Shown here: piece by piece, positions 24,827 through 33,977 of the stretch
Layout of the letters: each line of letters starts with the position of its first letter
Position numbering within the stretch: the stretch's first letter is position 1
NCBI GenBank assembly: GCA_020438845.1
Contig: JAGQTV010000046.1
Location: 1-64,000 of the forward strand
DNA: 64,000 nucleotides
From: Mycobacterium sp.
GTDB taxonomy: Bacteria > Actinomycetota > Actinomycetes > Mycobacteriales > Mycobacteriaceae
Direction: 5' to 3'
Program-made: the position numbers and the translations under genes
The notes under the pieces: model-generated
What the model was told of the DNA's origin: nothing
The model's database searches: none
The model's input: the letters and a program-made list of their open reading frames with translations, nothing else

Positions 24827-25216
24827 TCAGGTTCCATCACGCAGGGGGCGCCCCGCCGGGTCGCGCACCTTGTCAGTGAGAATCAGGACCGCATCGACGA
24901 TGCCCCAGATGACCGCGCCGATACCGCAGGTGGCTAAGCCGACAATCAACTGCGCGACACCCAACCCGGTGTAGCCGAGATAAATTCGGCCTATTCCGGT
25001 GATCCCGAGAAGACCGAGCAGTTGCAGCAACCCGGCCATCACCTTGGACTTGTCGGACAGCGGCTCTCCGGTCAGCGGATGCCGACCGTAAGGTGCCGCG
25101 GAATCGAGGTAGTAGCCAGGCGGGGGGTACGGCCCAGGCGGTGGATAGAGCCCCGGCGGCGGGTAGTACGGCGGCGGCATGCCGTCTTCGATGCCTCCGA
25201 ACTGCGGCTCGGTCAT
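24827..25216 (-). CDS. TM2-domain membrane protein with Pro/Tyr-rich N-terminus
   Basis: 129 residues from the ATG at 25216. Residues 12-45 are Pro/Tyr/Gly-rich (PPPYYPPPGLYPPPG). The TM2 domain follows: SKVMAGLLQLLGLLGITGIGRIYLGYTGLGVAQL and GLATCGIGAVIWGIVDAVLIL, two helices joined by the typical GRIYLG turn. TM2 proteins are small membrane proteins of unclear function. An Arg/Asp-rich tail ends it. The gene begins 67 bases downstream of tRNA-Tyr on the same strand. Confidence 0.85.
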   Translation of the reverse strand: MTEPQFGGIEDGMPPPYYPPPGLYPPPGPYPPPGYYLDSAAPYGRHPLTGEPLSDKSKVMAGLLQLLGLLGITGIGRIYLGYTGLGVAQLIVGLATCGIGAVIWGIVDAVLILTDKVRDPAGRPLRDGT

Positions 25217-25283
25217 GCCTTGAGCATGCCAGAGTTCGGCGGCGGGGCAAGACTGCGGCGCCAACTGCGGACCGCAACAACGC

Positions 25284-25369
25284 TGGTGGCAGGTACAGGA
25301 TTCGAACCTGTGTAGGCTTCCGCCGACGGATTTACAGTCCGCTCCCATTGGCCGCTCGGGCAACCTGCC
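25284..25369 (-). tRNA. tRNA-Tyr (anticodon GTA)
   Basis: Reading the minus strand, GGCAGGT at the 5' end pairs with ACCTGCC before ACCA. GGACTGTAAATCC is the anticodon arm with GTA. A long variable arm (class II) and the T-loop GGTTCGAATCC follow. The CCA is encoded. Length is about 86 bases. Confidence 0.96.
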
Positions 25370-25482
25370 TGGGACACTAGAGCCAGGGAACATCCCCGCC
25401 TCTGTGCGACTAGCAGGGTACAACGAGGATGTACCCCGGACACAAACCGGCCCGATGCAGAACCCAACCCGAGGAGGCGCCC

Positions 25483-25974
25483 GTGGCTGATTCAAGCTTC
25501 GACATCGTCAGCAAGGTCGACCGCCAGGAGGTCGACAACGCCCTGAACCAGGCCGCCAAGGAGCTGAGCACCCGATTCGATTTTCGCGGCACCGACACCT
25601 CGATCACCTGGAAGGGCGACGAGGTGATCGAGATCGTTTCCTCCACTGAGGAACGCGCGAAGGCCGCCGTCGATGTATTCAAGGAAAAACTGATCCGCCG
25701 CGACATTTCGATGAAGGCGTTCGATGCCGGTGAGCCGCAGCCATCGGGCAAGACCTACAAGGTGAGTGGCACCCTGAAGCAGGGCATCAGCAGCGAGAAC
25801 GCCAAAAAAGTCACCAAGCTGATCCGCGACGAGGGCCCCAAGGGCGTCAAGACCCAGATCCAGGGCGAGGAGATCCGGGTGACCTCCAAGAGCCGTAATG
25901 ACCTGCAGTCCGTCATCGCCCTGCTCAAGGGTGCCGATCTGGAGGTCGCGCTGCAGTTCGTCAACTATCGGTGA
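25483..25974 (+). CDS. yajQ: YajQ-family protein
   Basis: 163 residues from the GTG at 25483, preceded by GAGGAGG 6 bases upstream. The whole chain fits Yaj[21 protein letters not shown] at the start, [11 protein letters not shown], then a second RRM-like ferredoxin fold with [15 protein letters not shown] and [35 protein letters not shown]. YajQ proteins bind nucleotides or RNA; in Xanthomonas a member binds cyclic di-GMP. Ortholog of Rv0566c by context. It is the first gene of the block that keeps M. tuberculosis order. Confidence 0.95.
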   Translation: MADSSFDIVSKVDRQEVDNALNQAAKELSTRFDFRGTDTSITWKGDEVIEIVSSTEERAKAAVDVFKEKLIRRDISMKAFDAGEPQPSGKTYKVSGTLKQGISSENAKKVTKLIRDEGPKGVKTQIQGEEIRVTSKSRNDLQSVIALLKGADLEVALQFVNYR

Positions 25975-26030
25975 CTCTCTCGGCAGCAGCGTCCTAATCT
26001 GGTGGTGAGCCCGCACACCGGAGGACCGCG

Positions 26031-27542
26031 ATGACCATCACGCCGCAGACCGCCGACATCCCTGCCGAGCAAGACGGCGGCTCCTATGACGTCGTCATCA
26101 TCGGCGCCGGGATCTCCGGGATCGGCGCGGCCTACCGCCTCGCCGAGTCCGACAACTCCACGCGCTACGTAATTCTGGAACGACGAGAGCGCGTTGGCGG
26201 CACCTGGGACCTGTTCCGCTATCCCGGAGTGCGGTCGGACTCCTCCATCTTCACTTTGAGTTGGCCGTGGGCGCCATGGACGGGTAAGGAGTACGTGGCC
26301 GACGGTGACATCATCCGCGATTACATCGAGGACACCGCCCGCAAGCACGGTATCGACCAACACATCCGGTTCCGCACCACCGTCGTATCGGCTGACTGGG
26401 ACTCGACCACCGACACATGGACCATCCACGTCACCGAGAACGGCAGCCCAAAGACCTACCGTGGCCGCTTCGTGTTCTTCGGATCCGGCTATTACAACTA
26501 CGACCAGCCCTACGACCCGGACTTCCCGGGTCTCGAGTCGTTCGGGGGCACCGTCGTGCACGCCCAGCACTGGCCCGAAGATCTGGACTACACCGGCAAA
26601 AGGATCGTGGTGATCGGCTCGGGCGCCACCGCCGTCTCACTGGTGCCGGCGCTGGCCCGCAAGGCCGCCCACGTCACCATGCTGCAGCGCTCACCGGGCT
26701 ACCTGTTCTCCTTTCCACGTATCAACCCGGTGCTGGAACCCATCCGGAAGCGGTTGCCGCGCAACATCTCCTACCGGATCATCCGCGCCTACGCACTGTC
26801 GCTGGAGAAGTTGATCTGGGTGTTCGCCCGTCGCGCGCCGACCAGGATGAAGAAACTGGTGCGCTGGCAGAACACAAGAGAGCTCCCGCCCGGCTATCCG
26901 GTCGAGCGGGACTTCAAGCCGCGCTACAACCCGTGGGACCAACGCCTTTGCGTGGTGGCCGACGGTGACGTGTTCACCGCGATCAGGGAGGGCAGCCTGG
27001 AAGTGGTGACCGACCACATCGACCATGTCGACGCCACCGGCGTGGCGTTGAAGTCGGGTCGACATCTTGCGGCCGACATCATCGTCAAGGCCACCGGGTT
27101 GAACCTGCTGGCCCTGGGCGGGGTGCGGATCAGTGTCGACGGTACCGAGGTCAAGCCGCAGGAGCGCTTCTCCTACAAGGCGCACATGCTGGAGGACGTG
27201 CCCAATCTCATCTGGTGCATCGGCTACACCAACGCCTCCTGGACCTTGCGCGCCGACATGACCGCGCGCTCCGCCGCCCGCCTCATCGAGTACATGAAGG
27301 CCCACGGCTACACGCACGCCTACCCGCATTTGCCCGCCGGGCCGATGCCGGAGAAGCCGACGTGGGATCTGCAGTCCGGCTACGTGATGCGCAACGCGCA
27401 CGCCTTGCCGCGGTCGGGCACCAAGCGGCCGTGGGTGGTGCGACAGGACTTTGTCGCCGACGCCATCGACCACCGGTTCATGGACAAGATCGACGAGAAC
27501 ATGGTGTTCGGACGGACGGCTCAGCCGGCGCTCGTCGGGTAG
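26031..27542 (+). CDS. Flavin monooxygenase, Baeyer-Villiger type
   Basis: 503 residues, ATG after GGAGGACC. FAD fingerprint VVIIGAGISGIGAAYRL (25-41), Baeyer-Villiger/FMO signature SFGGTVVHAQHW (F-x-G-x3-H-x3-W) near 175, and NADPH fingerprint IVVIGSGATAVSL after it. Position and sequence match the Rv0565c class, related to EthA, which oxidises ketones or thioamide drugs. Reaction: NADPH- and O2-dependent oxygen insertion; the natural substrate is unknown. It lies between yajQ and gpsA on the same strand, probably with its own promoter. Confidence 0.92.
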   Translation: MTITPQTADIPAEQDGGSYDVVIIGAGISGIGAAYRLAESDNSTRYVILERRERVGGTWDLFRYPGVRSDSSIFTLSWPWAPWTGKEYVADGDIIRDYIEDTARKHGIDQHIRFRTTVVSADWDSTTDTWTIHVTENGSPKTYRGRFVFFGSGYYNYDQPYDPDFPGLESFGGTVVHAQHWPEDLDYTGKRIVVIGSGATAVSLVPALARKAAHVTMLQRSPGYLFSFPRINPVLEPIRKRLPRNISYRIIRAYALSLEKLIWVFARRAPTRMKKLVRWQNTRELPPGYPVERDFKPRYNPWDQRLCVVADGDVFTAIREGSLEVVTDHIDHVDATGVALKSGRHLAADIIVKATGLNLLALGGVRISVDGTEVKPQERFSYKAHMLEDVPNLIWCIGYTNASWTLRADMTARSAARLIEYMKAHGYTHAYPHLPAGPMPEKPTWDLQSGYVMRNAHALPRSGTKRPWVVRQDFVADAIDHRFMDKIDENMVFGRTAQPALVG

Positions 27543-27615
27543 CCGGGGTGGCCTCCGGCCGCCAACGTGACGGAACTAGCCATGAACCCCAGCCCCCCGT
27601 ACTACGTTGACAGCC

Positions 27616-28641
27616 ATGACAGCTGATCGTCGCCAACCACAGGTCGTCGTACTGGGCGGAGGGTCCTGGGGCACCACCGTCGCATCAATCTGTGCGCGCC
27701 GGGGGCCGACCTTGCAATGGGTGCGCTCGGTGGAGACGGCGGAGGACATCAACAAGAACCACCGGAATTCCGAATACCTCGGAGACGAAGTCAAGCTGCC
27801 CGAAAGCCTGAGAGCAACAAACGATTTCAATGAGGCCGCCAACTGCGCCGATGTGATCGTGATGGGTGTCCCATCCCATGGGTTTCGCAGCGTCCTCAAC
27901 GAGTTGGCCAAGGAACTGCGCCCCTGGGTACCGGTTGTCAGCCTGGTCAAGGGGCTCGAGCAGGGCACCAACATGCGGATGAGCCAGATCGTCGAAGAGG
28001 TGCTGCCTGGCCATCCGGCGGGCATTCTGGCCGGGCCGAACATCGCCAAGGAGGTCGCAGAAGGCTACGCGGCCGCCGCAGTATTGGCGATGCCGGACCG
28101 CAACCTTGCCGCAAACCTGGCAAGCATGTTCCGCACCAGCCGGTTCCGGACTTACACCAGTGACGACGTCGTAGGGGTTGAGATCGCCGGCGCGCTGAAG
28201 AACGTCTACGCCATCTCCGTCGGCATGGGCTATGCGCTGGGCATCGGCGAGAACACCCGCGCCATGGTCATGAGCCGCGCAGTGCGCGAGATGTCCAAGC
28301 TCGGCGAGGCCATGGGGGGTCAGCGCGACACCTTCTCCGGACTTGCCGGCATGGGTGACCTGATCGTGACCTGCACTTCCAAGCGCAGCCGTAACCGCCA
28401 CGTCGGCGAGGAGTTGGGTTCGGGCAAGACCGTCCAGGAGATCATCGCCGGCATGAACCAGGTGGCCGAAGGCGTCAAGGCCGCCAGCGTCATCATGGAG
28501 TTCGCCGACAAGTACGGCATCACCATGCCGATCGCCCACGAGGTGGACGCCGTGGTCAACCACGGTTCAACCGTGGAGCAGGCCTACCGCGGGTTGATGG
28601 CGCGGACGCCCGGGCACGAGGTCGACGGCACGCCGTTCTGA
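27616..28641 (+). CDS. gpsA: Glycerol-3-phosphate dehydrogenase [NAD(P)+]
   Basis: 341 residues from the ATG at 27616 (TTG at 27607 is possible). Motifs: VVVLGGGSWGTTVAS dinucleotide fold (about 10-24), VMGVPSHGFRSV, SLVKGLEQGT, GPNIAKEVAEG, the catalytic lysine in EIAGALKNVYAI, and GENTRAMVMSRAVREM then GMGDLIVTCTSKRSRNR. It reduces dihydroxyacetone phosphate to sn-glycerol-3-phosphate for phospholipid synthesis. Ortholog of Rv0564c by order (monooxygenase before, htpX further on). A hairpin follows the stop. Confidence 0.96.
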   Translation: MTADRRQPQVVVLGGGSWGTTVASICARRGPTLQWVRSVETAEDINKNHRNSEYLGDEVKLPESLRATNDFNEAANCADVIVMGVPSHGFRSVLNELAKELRPWVPVVSLVKGLEQGTNMRMSQIVEEVLPGHPAGILAGPNIAKEVAEGYAAAAVLAMPDRNLAANLASMFRTSRFRTYTSDDVVGVEIAGALKNVYAISVGMGYALGIGENTRAMVMSRAVREMSKLGEAMGGQRDTFSGLAGMGDLIVTCTSKRSRNRHVGEELGSGKTVQEIIAGMNQVAEGVKAASVIMEFADKYGITMPIAHEVDAVVNHGSTVEQAYRGLMARTPGHEVDGTPF

Positions 28642-28660
28642 CCCGGAACTACACCTCAGA

Positions 28661-28680
28661 GCCCGGACTCCTATCCGGGC
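28661..28680. terminator. Hairpin between convergent genes
   Basis: GCCCGGA, 6-base loop, TCCGGGC: a perfect 7-bp GC-rich stem 20 bases after the gpsA stop. It overlaps the stop codon of the convergent exported protein gene, so it may end transcripts in both directions. No U-tract. Confidence 0.5.
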
Positions 28681-29231
28681 ATGCCGTTGTTGAACGGACT
28701 GGTGCCCTGCGGTCGGTCCAGGAGCGGCACGACATCGTTGATGTAGCTGCCCGCCGGCCCGACGACGAAGCCGACCTGGTCGCGGCTGTTTACGCACGCC
28801 ATCGACCCGGTGCCGTCCACCCCGCAGCTGATCTCGCGGAAGCTCAACCGGGTATTGGGTGGCAACGCCTTGGCCCCGTCGGCACCGAACACGGGGCGGG
28901 CAGTGGTGCTGAATCCCGGTGACCCCGCAGGTCCACCGCTCACCAGGTTCGCCCCGCCGGGGGCGCCCGGAAGCGTACCGCTACAGCCGTAACCACCGGT
29001 TTGCCGGTTGATCGCGCACGTCACTCCGGCCGGTCCGGCGAAGAGGTACATGGTGCCGTCCATCACCGAATAGGGCACCGGACTGATCGGCGTGTAGGCG
29101 TTCACATCGGGCAATGGTTGGGCCGGCGGCGGGTCGACACTCGGGGTTGGATCGGCCCAAGCTGCCGGAGGCGCGGATAACAGCGCGGCCACACCGACTC
29201 CGATCACGGCCAGCAGACTCCGATTCACCAT
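28671..29231 (-). CDS. Exported protein of unknown function
   Basis: 186 residues from the ATG at 29231. Signal peptide 1-26 (VNRSLLAVIGVGVAALLSAPPAAWA, then DPTPS). The mature region has a short Pro-rich segment, then a compact domain with four cysteines: GVTCAINRQTGGYGCSG and REISCGVDGTGSMACVNS, which could form two disulfides, and a C-terminal VGFVVGPAGSYINDV. Similar Cys-pair exported proteins are common in mycobacteria; I cannot assign a function. It converges on gpsA and diverges from the repeat-bearing gene. Confidence 0.75.
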   Translation of the reverse strand: MVNRSLLAVIGVGVAALLSAPPAAWADPTPSVDPPPAQPLPDVNAYTPISPVPYSVMDGTMYLFAGPAGVTCAINRQTGGYGCSGTLPGAPGGANLVSGGPAGSPGFSTTARPVFGADGAKALPPNTRLSFREISCGVDGTGSMACVNSRDQVGFVVGPAGSYINDVVPLLDRPQGTSPFNNGMPG

Positions 29232-29272
29232 GAATCTCACCGTACCGAAGCCGGCCCGCAACAAACTAACCC

Positions 29273-29300
29273 TTGCAACCCCGCTGGTAGGCTTTAAACT
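29273..29300 (+). promoter_or_regulatory. Putative sigma-A-type promoter
   Basis: TTGCAA (29273-29278), 16-base spacer, TAAACT (29295-29300). It points toward the gene starting at 29325 or 29358; the expected transcription start is near 29307. The local AT content is unusual for this window. Confidence 0.4.
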
Positions 29301-29357
29301 TAAGGGCACGTAGACGAGATTTAGATGGACCCTGAGAAGTTCGGAAAGGCTGTTGGC

Positions 29358-30404
29358 GTGAACCGGCACCTCAAAGACACGCTGCGCGCTAGCGCAACGG
29401 TGGTTGGTGCTGCCGCAGGCCTCATGGTTCTGGGCTACTCGGTGCAGTCCACCGACGGATTCGTACACACTGATTTGACAGGCCCCTTGGGCTTGTTCGG
29501 ACCGGGCGCCCTGGAGAACGAGACCGACATCCTCGCGATCGGCAACGGTCCCAGCGATGCCGCCGCGCTGGCCTCGCTCCTGAAGGTCGCGTCCCCCAAC
29601 ACGAAGGCCGGCAATACGTTCGCCGCCAGTTCGACCCCGACCATCAGCCAATTGCCCCCGGCCCCGCTGCCTGCGCCCGTTGCCGCCGGCCCCGTCGCGC
29701 AGCAGGCGGCTCCGATGGAGACCACCCCGGTGGTCGACGCAGACGGCAAAGTGGACTGCACCGGCGCGGTGAGTTGCCTGCTTGACCCACGGACCAACAT
29801 CACGACGGTTACCTACGCCGACGGCACGATGGCAATGGTTCAGATGATCAACGGCATGACGCTGGTCACCTACCAGAACGTCAACGACAAGAACCAGCCC
29901 AAGACGCAGGTGCCGTCGACCAATACGGCTCCCCTGCCGGTGGCCGCCTCCCCGGCCAAACCGGTGCCATCCCCGCTGGCGTCAGTGTCGGTTCCCGCAA
30001 CGACCGACGCCTCGGCCGACCCCCCTGACGTCGACTCAGTTCCTGCAGTCAACCCAGGACCACCCGCCACGGTTTCGCCCTCACCGCCGGCAGTAGCAAC
30101 CGGCCCGAGCGCCACCCGGCCACGGGTCACCATCACGAAGCCTCCGCAGGACTACAACCCTCCGCGGCCGCGGCAGCCTTCATATAACGGATCCAGCGCC
30201 CTCGACACTGTCAGGGAGGCTTTGAAGTCCGTTGTTGACGCAGTCGGAAAAGCGGTCAATCCGGGCGCCTCCACCGCGGTCAACCCGGGTAACTCCACCG
30301 CGGTCAACCCGGGTAACTCCACCGCGGTCAACCCGGGTAACTCCACCGCGGGCAACCCGGGTAACTCCACCGGGAGCAAGCGCGGAACCAACACCCCGGG
30401 CTGA
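29358..30404 (+). CDS. Membrane-anchored or exported protein with C-terminal octapeptide repeats
   Basis: 348 residues from the GTG at 29358, which has GGAAAGG 8 bases upstream; an ATG at 29325 would add 11 residues. The N-terminus (NRHLKDTLRASATVVGAAAGLMVLGYS) acts as signal or anchor. Residues about 120-190 form a small domain with CTGAVSCLLDPRTNITTVTYADGTMAMVQ, a beta-rich hairpin pattern. A long Pro/Ala/Ser linker follows. The C-terminus carries five AVNPGNST-type units and a basic tail. No family is recognised. Probably wall-associated, because of the extended linker and repeats (inference). Confidence 0.7.
   Translation: MNRHLKDTLRASATVVGAAAGLMVLGYSVQSTDGFVHTDLTGPLGLFGPGALENETDILAIGNGPSDAAALASLLKVASPNTKAGNTFAASSTPTISQLPPAPLPAPVAAGPVAQQAAPMETTPVVDADGKVDCTGAVSCLLDPRTNITTVTYADGTMAMVQMINGMTLVTYQNVNDKNQPKTQVPSTNTAPLPVAASPAKPVPSPLASVSVPATTDASADPPDVDSVPAVNPGPPATVSPSPPAVATGPSATRPRVTITKPPQDYNPPRPRQPSYNGSSALDTVREALKSVVDAVGKAVNPGASTAVNPGNSTAVNPGNSTAVNPGNSTAGNPGNSTGSKRGTNTPG
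30252..30371 (+). repeat. Five 24-bp tandem repeats coding AVNPGNST
   Basis: Units start at 30252, 30276, 30300, 30324 and 30348. The first is degenerate (AVNPGAST); units 2-4 are identical in protein, and the last reads AGNPGNST. In-frame, so copy-number change would only lengthen or shorten the protein. Slippage-prone. Confidence 0.95.
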
Positions 30405-30431
30405 TCGACCCGAACCGCTTGGGCCAACCGG

Positions 30432-31301
30432 TTAGCCGCCGGCCATCTTCTCCAGACGCGCGATCCGTTCGTCGATCGGAGGGTGGGTGGAGAACAGCCT
30501 GCCCATGCGGTCCCCGGAGCGGAACGGGTTCGCGATCATCAGGTGCGCCTGGTCGGCCAGCCGAGGCTGGTCCGGCAGCGGAGCCATCTCAACGCCGCCG
30601 CTGATCTTCCGCAGCGCGGAGGCCAATGCCAGCGGATCACCGGACAATTCAGCTCCGGACTCATCGGCCTGATACTCCCGTGACCGCGAGACAGCCATCT
30701 TGATTAAGGTGGCAGCGAACGGCCCGAGCAACGAAACCAGAAGCAGAGCAATCGGATTCGGGCCGTTGCCCTGCCGGTTGCCACCGCCGGAATAGGAGGC
30801 GAACATCGCCATCTGGGCAAGGCCGGTGATGATCGACGCCATCGCGCCGGCCACGCACGAGATCAGGATGTCGCGGTTGTAGACGTGCGATAGCTCATGG
30901 CCTAACACCGCCCGCAGCTCACGCTCGTTGAGGATGTCGAGAATGCCGGTGGTGCAACACACCGCGGCGTTGCGGGGATTGCGGCCGGTGGCAAAGGCAT
31001 TGGGGTTGTTGGTCTGCGCGATGTAGAGCCTGGGCATCGGCTGGTGAGCGGTGGTGGCCAACTCTTTCACGATCGCGTAGATCTGTGGCGCCTGCACCTC
31101 GGTGATCGGCTGGGCGTTCATGGCTCGCAGCGCCAGTTTGTCGCTGTTGAAGTAGACGTAGAGGTTCATGCCGACCGCCATGAGGATCGACAGGTACAAC
31201 ACGTTGCGGCCGAACAGTCCACCGATGAAGACGATCAGCGCCGACATGCCGACAAGCAGAAAGAACGTCTTCATTCGGTTCGCAGTCGGATGCCACGTCA
31301 T
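30432..31301 (-). CDS. htpX: Membrane zinc metalloprotease HtpX
   Basis: 289 residues, the normal length. Two N-terminal membrane segments (about 11-30, 34-52), zinc motif HELSH at 135-139 with Glu136 as the base, two more hydrophobic segments (about 146-170, 186-205), and [11 protein letters not shown] giving the third zinc ligand Glu. HtpX degrades misfolded membrane proteins. Almost identical in layout to M. tuberculosis Rv0563. It lies downstream of grcC1 on the same strand, 68 bases away. Confidence 0.97.
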   Translation of the reverse strand: MTWHPTANRMKTFFLLVGMSALIVFIGGLFGRNVLYLSILMAVGMNLYVYFNSDKLALRAMNAQPITEVQAPQIYAIVKELATTAHQPMPRLYIAQTNNPNAFATGRNPRNAAVCCTTGILDILNERELRAVLGHELSHVYNRDILISCVAGAMASIITGLAQMAMFASYSGGGNRQGNGPNPIALLLVSLLGPFAATLIKMAVSRSREYQADESGAELSGDPLALASALRKISGGVEMAPLPDQPRLADQAHLMIANPFRSGDRMGRLFSTHPPIDERIARLEKMAGG

Positions 31302-31369
31302 CGAGATCCTCCTAGAACGGGTCTTCGGCAGACTAACGTCTGGACGGGGTTCGCGGGTTCCGGATTCGC

Positions 31370-32377
31370 TTAACCGTGGCGGTTGACGGTGTAGTCCACC
31401 AACGAAGCCAGGGCCTGGCGTCCCGGGCCGTCGGGAAGCCCATCAAGCTCGTCGCGGGCCTGCTCCGCGTACTGCAGCACGGTCTTCTTCGCCGCGGCGA
31501 TACCACCCGAGGCCCGCAGCAGCATCAGCGCCTCGGCCAGCGTGTCATCGTCAGCGATCGGGGCTTTGAGCAGGTCACGCAGCCGGTCGGCGTGGGGGCC
31601 GGCCTCCTGCAGCGCGAACAGAACGGGAAGGGTGTGGACCCCCTCGCGCAGGTCGGTGCCGGGCAGCTTTCCGGATTCGTCGGGGTCGGCCTCGATATCG
31701 ATGATGTCGTCGGAGATTTGGAACACCGTGCCGACGATTCCGCCGAGCCGGCCCAGCCGCTCGATCTGGTCGTCGGTGGCGCCGGAGAATGTCCCGCCGA
31801 AACGGCCCGATGCAGCAATCAAACAGGCCGTCTTCTCCGAGATGACCCTGAGGTAGTGCGAGACGTCGTCATCGCCTTGCGCGGGACCCTTGGTTTCGCG
31901 CATTTGGCCGGTGACCAACAGGGCGAAGGTCTCGGCCACGATGCGCACCGCATCCGGCCCCAGGCTCGCGACCAGCCGCGAGGCCGTTGCGAACAGGTAG
32001 TCACCCGCCAGGATCGCGATGTTGTTGCCCCATCGGGCGTTGGCGCTCGGCGCACCGCGGCGAACCTGTGCCTCGTCCATGACATCGTCGTGGTACAGCG
32101 TGGCCAGGTGGACCAGTTCGATCACCGCGCCGGCAACGGTGACCTCCCAGGTCTCCGGGTTGGGCCCGCAGTGCGCGGACAACACGGTGAACAACGGGCG
32201 GAAGCGTTTGCCGCCGGCCTCGAACAAGTGCAGCGCGACCTCGGTCATCAGGGTGTCGCCGCCACTCAACTCGGCGGCGATCAGATCCTCGACGCGGGCC
32301 ACGCCGTCACGCACACTCTGCGCAAAGTCCGGGTCACCGAAGTCCACCCCTGCGACCACGCTCGCTGGTGTCCTCAC
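31370..32377 (-). CDS. grcC1: Polyprenyl diphosphate synthase
   Basis: 335 residues from a GTG at 32377. First Asp-rich motif DDVMDEA (97-103) and second DDIIDIEAD near 223, GGKRFRP near 55-61, and KTACLIAAS. The long-chain E-type prenyltransferase condenses isopentenyl diphosphates; the residue range before the first motif favours long products. In this position it probably makes the side-chain precursor for menaquinone or a related prenyl lipid, with menJ and menG next to it. Ortholog of Rv0562. It is divergent from menJ. Confidence 0.94.
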   Translation of the reverse strand: MRTPASVVAGVDFGDPDFAQSVRDGVARVEDLIAAELSGGDTLMTEVALHLFEAGGKRFRPLFTVLSAHCGPNPETWEVTVAGAVIELVHLATLYHDDVMDEAQVRRGAPSANARWGNNIAILAGDYLFATASRLVASLGPDAVRIVAETFALLVTGQMRETKGPAQGDDDVSHYLRVISEKTACLIAASGRFGGTFSGATDDQIERLGRLGGIVGTVFQISDDIIDIEADPDESGKLPGTDLREGVHTLPVLFALQEAGPHADRLRDLLKAPIADDDTLAEALMLLRASGGIAAAKKTVLQYAEQARDELDGLPDGPGRQALASLVDYTVNRHG

Positions 32378-32419
32378 CCTGCCAACATACTGGGAGGCGT
32401 GGATGGGCTGTCAGGTGAG

Positions 32420-33661
32420 GTGGACCAGCGGACAGGGGCGCAGCGCCTGAAGGCCGAACTGGTCGTGGTTGGGGCTGGACCGGCGGGAGCGTCGACCGCC
32501 GCGTGGGCGGCGCGCGCCGGTCGAGAGGTGCTGCTGGTCGACTCCCGCGAATTTCCTAGGGACAAGCCCTGCGGCGACGGGCTGACCCCACGCGCCGTTT
32601 CCGAATTGCAGCGCTTAGGACTCGGAGACTGGCTCGACGGGCACATCCGCCACCACGGGCTTCGGCTGACCGGATTCGGCTCCTCGATGGAGGTGCCCTG
32701 GCCGGGCCCCTCGTTCCCGGCGTGGAGTTCAGCGGTGCCGCGCACCGAACTCGACGACAGGGTGCGCAGAGCCGCCGGGGATGCCGGGGCAGGCATGCTG
32801 CTGGGCTGCAAGTGCGTTGACGTGATTCGGGATTCGGCCGGTCGGGTCACCACGGTGGTGCTGGCCGACGGCCGGGCGATCGATTGCCGATGGCTGGTGG
32901 TCGCCGACGGAGCCCGTTCGACGCTGGGTCGGGTACTGGGTCGACAGTGGCATCAGGAAACGGTGTACGGGGTGGCAGCGCGGGGCTACCTTGCCTCGCC
33001 GCGCGCTGACGAGCCGTGGATCTCCTCGGACCTGGAACTGCGCTCGGCGGAGGGGCAGGTGCTGCCCGGGTACGGCTGGATCTTCCCGTTGGGCAACGGC
33101 GAGGTGAACATCGGAGTCGGGGCCTTGGCCACGCTCAAGCGTCCTGCGAACGTTGCGCTGCGGCCGCTGATGGCCCACTACACATCGCTCAAAGCTGACT
33201 CGTGGGGTTTCTCCGGGCCACCGCGGGCCATGGCTTCGGCACTATTGCCGATGGGCGGGGCAGTCTCCGGAGTGGCCGGGCCGAACTGGATGCTGGTGGG
33301 CGACGCCGCGGCATGCGTCAACCCCTTGAACGGCGAGGGCATCGACTACGGCCTGGAAACCGGGCGCCTGGCCGCCTCGATGCTGGGCACTCCCGGGTTG
33401 GCCCTGGCCTGGCCGGCACTGCTGCAATCGCACTACGCACGCGGATTCTCGGTGGCCCGCCGCCTCGGGCTCCTGCTGACCTTGCCGAGGTTCTTGCCGA
33501 TCGCAGGTCCGCCGGGGATGCGCTCGACCCGGGTGATGGATATCGCGGTACGGGTGATGGGCAACCTGGTGACCGACGATGACGCCGACTGGGTGGCGCG
33601 GGCGTGGCGGCTCTCCGGCGCGTTTTCGCGGCTATTCGACCGGCGAAAGCCGTTCAGCTAG
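32420..33661 (+). CDS. menJ: Menaquinone isoprenyl reductase (FAD-dependent geranylgeranyl-reductase family)
   Basis: 413 residues from the GTG at 32420; a GTG at 32399 would add seven residues and lies against GGGAGG. FAD fold ELVVVGAGPAGASTAAWAA, conserved FPRDKPCGDGLTPRAV, and the family segments GYGWIFPLGNGEVNIGVG and GDAAACVNPLNGEGIDYGLETG. Nearly colinear with M. tuberculosis MenJ (Rv0561c), which saturates the beta-isoprene unit of menaquinone-9 to MK-9(II-H2). The long frame that begins far upstream is only the complement of grcC1. Its stop overlaps a convergent small membrane-protein gene by 8 bases. Confidence 0.95.
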   Translation: MDQRTGAQRLKAELVVVGAGPAGASTAAWAARAGREVLLVDSREFPRDKPCGDGLTPRAVSELQRLGLGDWLDGHIRHHGLRLTGFGSSMEVPWPGPSFPAWSSAVPRTELDDRVRRAAGDAGAGMLLGCKCVDVIRDSAGRVTTVVLADGRAIDCRWLVVADGARSTLGRVLGRQWHQETVYGVAARGYLASPRADEPWISSDLELRSAEGQVLPGYGWIFPLGNGEVNIGVGALATLKRPANVALRPLMAHYTSLKADSWGFSGPPRAMASALLPMGGAVSGVAGPNWMLVGDAAACVNPLNGEGIDYGLETGRLAASMLGTPGLALAWPALLQSHYARGFSVARRLGLLLTLPRFLPIAGPPGMRSTRVMDIAVRVMGNLVTDDDADWVARAWRLSGAFSRLFDRRKPFS

Positions 33662-33977
33662 TTGCTTTCCGAACCACCTTGGTGGCGAGGAACACACCCA
33701 GGCCGTATCCGAGGGCGATCACCGCGAGTCCCGCCGCGGGCCAGGGCCACATGGTGGCATGGTGCCGGGCTGCTTCGATGATGCCGACGATGGCACCGAT
33801 GAGGCCGAGTGCCACGGCAGTTCCGATGACCGCGTATGCCCACCACAGCGCAGACAGCCGGGGCTTCTCGCCGGCCGAATCAGTGGCCATCAGCAGAAAA
33901 GGCGAACTGAACACTGCGGCACCGGCAGCAAGCAGAGCCAGGATGGACAGCGCGGCGGTGGCCAGGACGTCAATCAC
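33654..33977 (-). CDS. Small membrane protein coupled to menG
   Basis: 107 residues from a GTG at 33977, which overlaps the end of menG by 8 bases. Three hydrophobic segments ([70 protein letters not shown]). No known catalytic motif. The earlier part of the open frame lies inside menG and is not family-like. Translational coupling suggests expression with menG; function unknown. Confidence 0.7.
   Translation of the reverse strand: MIDVLATAALSILALLAAGAAVFSSPFLLMATDSAGEKPRLSALWWAYAVIGTAVALGLIGAIVGIIEAARHHATMWPWPAAGLAVIALGYGLGVFLATKVVRKATS

Noticed and set aside
24827-25495. 222-codon frame including tRNA-Tyr
   Set aside because: The first 93 codons run through the tRNA gene; the TM2 protein begins at 25216.
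29325-29357. ATG at 29325 as start of the octapeptide-repeat protein
   Set aside because: The GTG at 29358 has a better ribosome binding site and gives a basic N-terminus; the ATG remains possible if the mRNA begins near 29307.
30252-30371. Possible CRISPR array
   Set aside because: Units are contiguous 24-bp coding repeats without spacers.
31376-32398. Long open plus-strand frame in front of menJ (over 340 codons)
   Set aside because: It is the complement of grcC1, whose motifs are clear; the menJ family sequence begins only near 32420.
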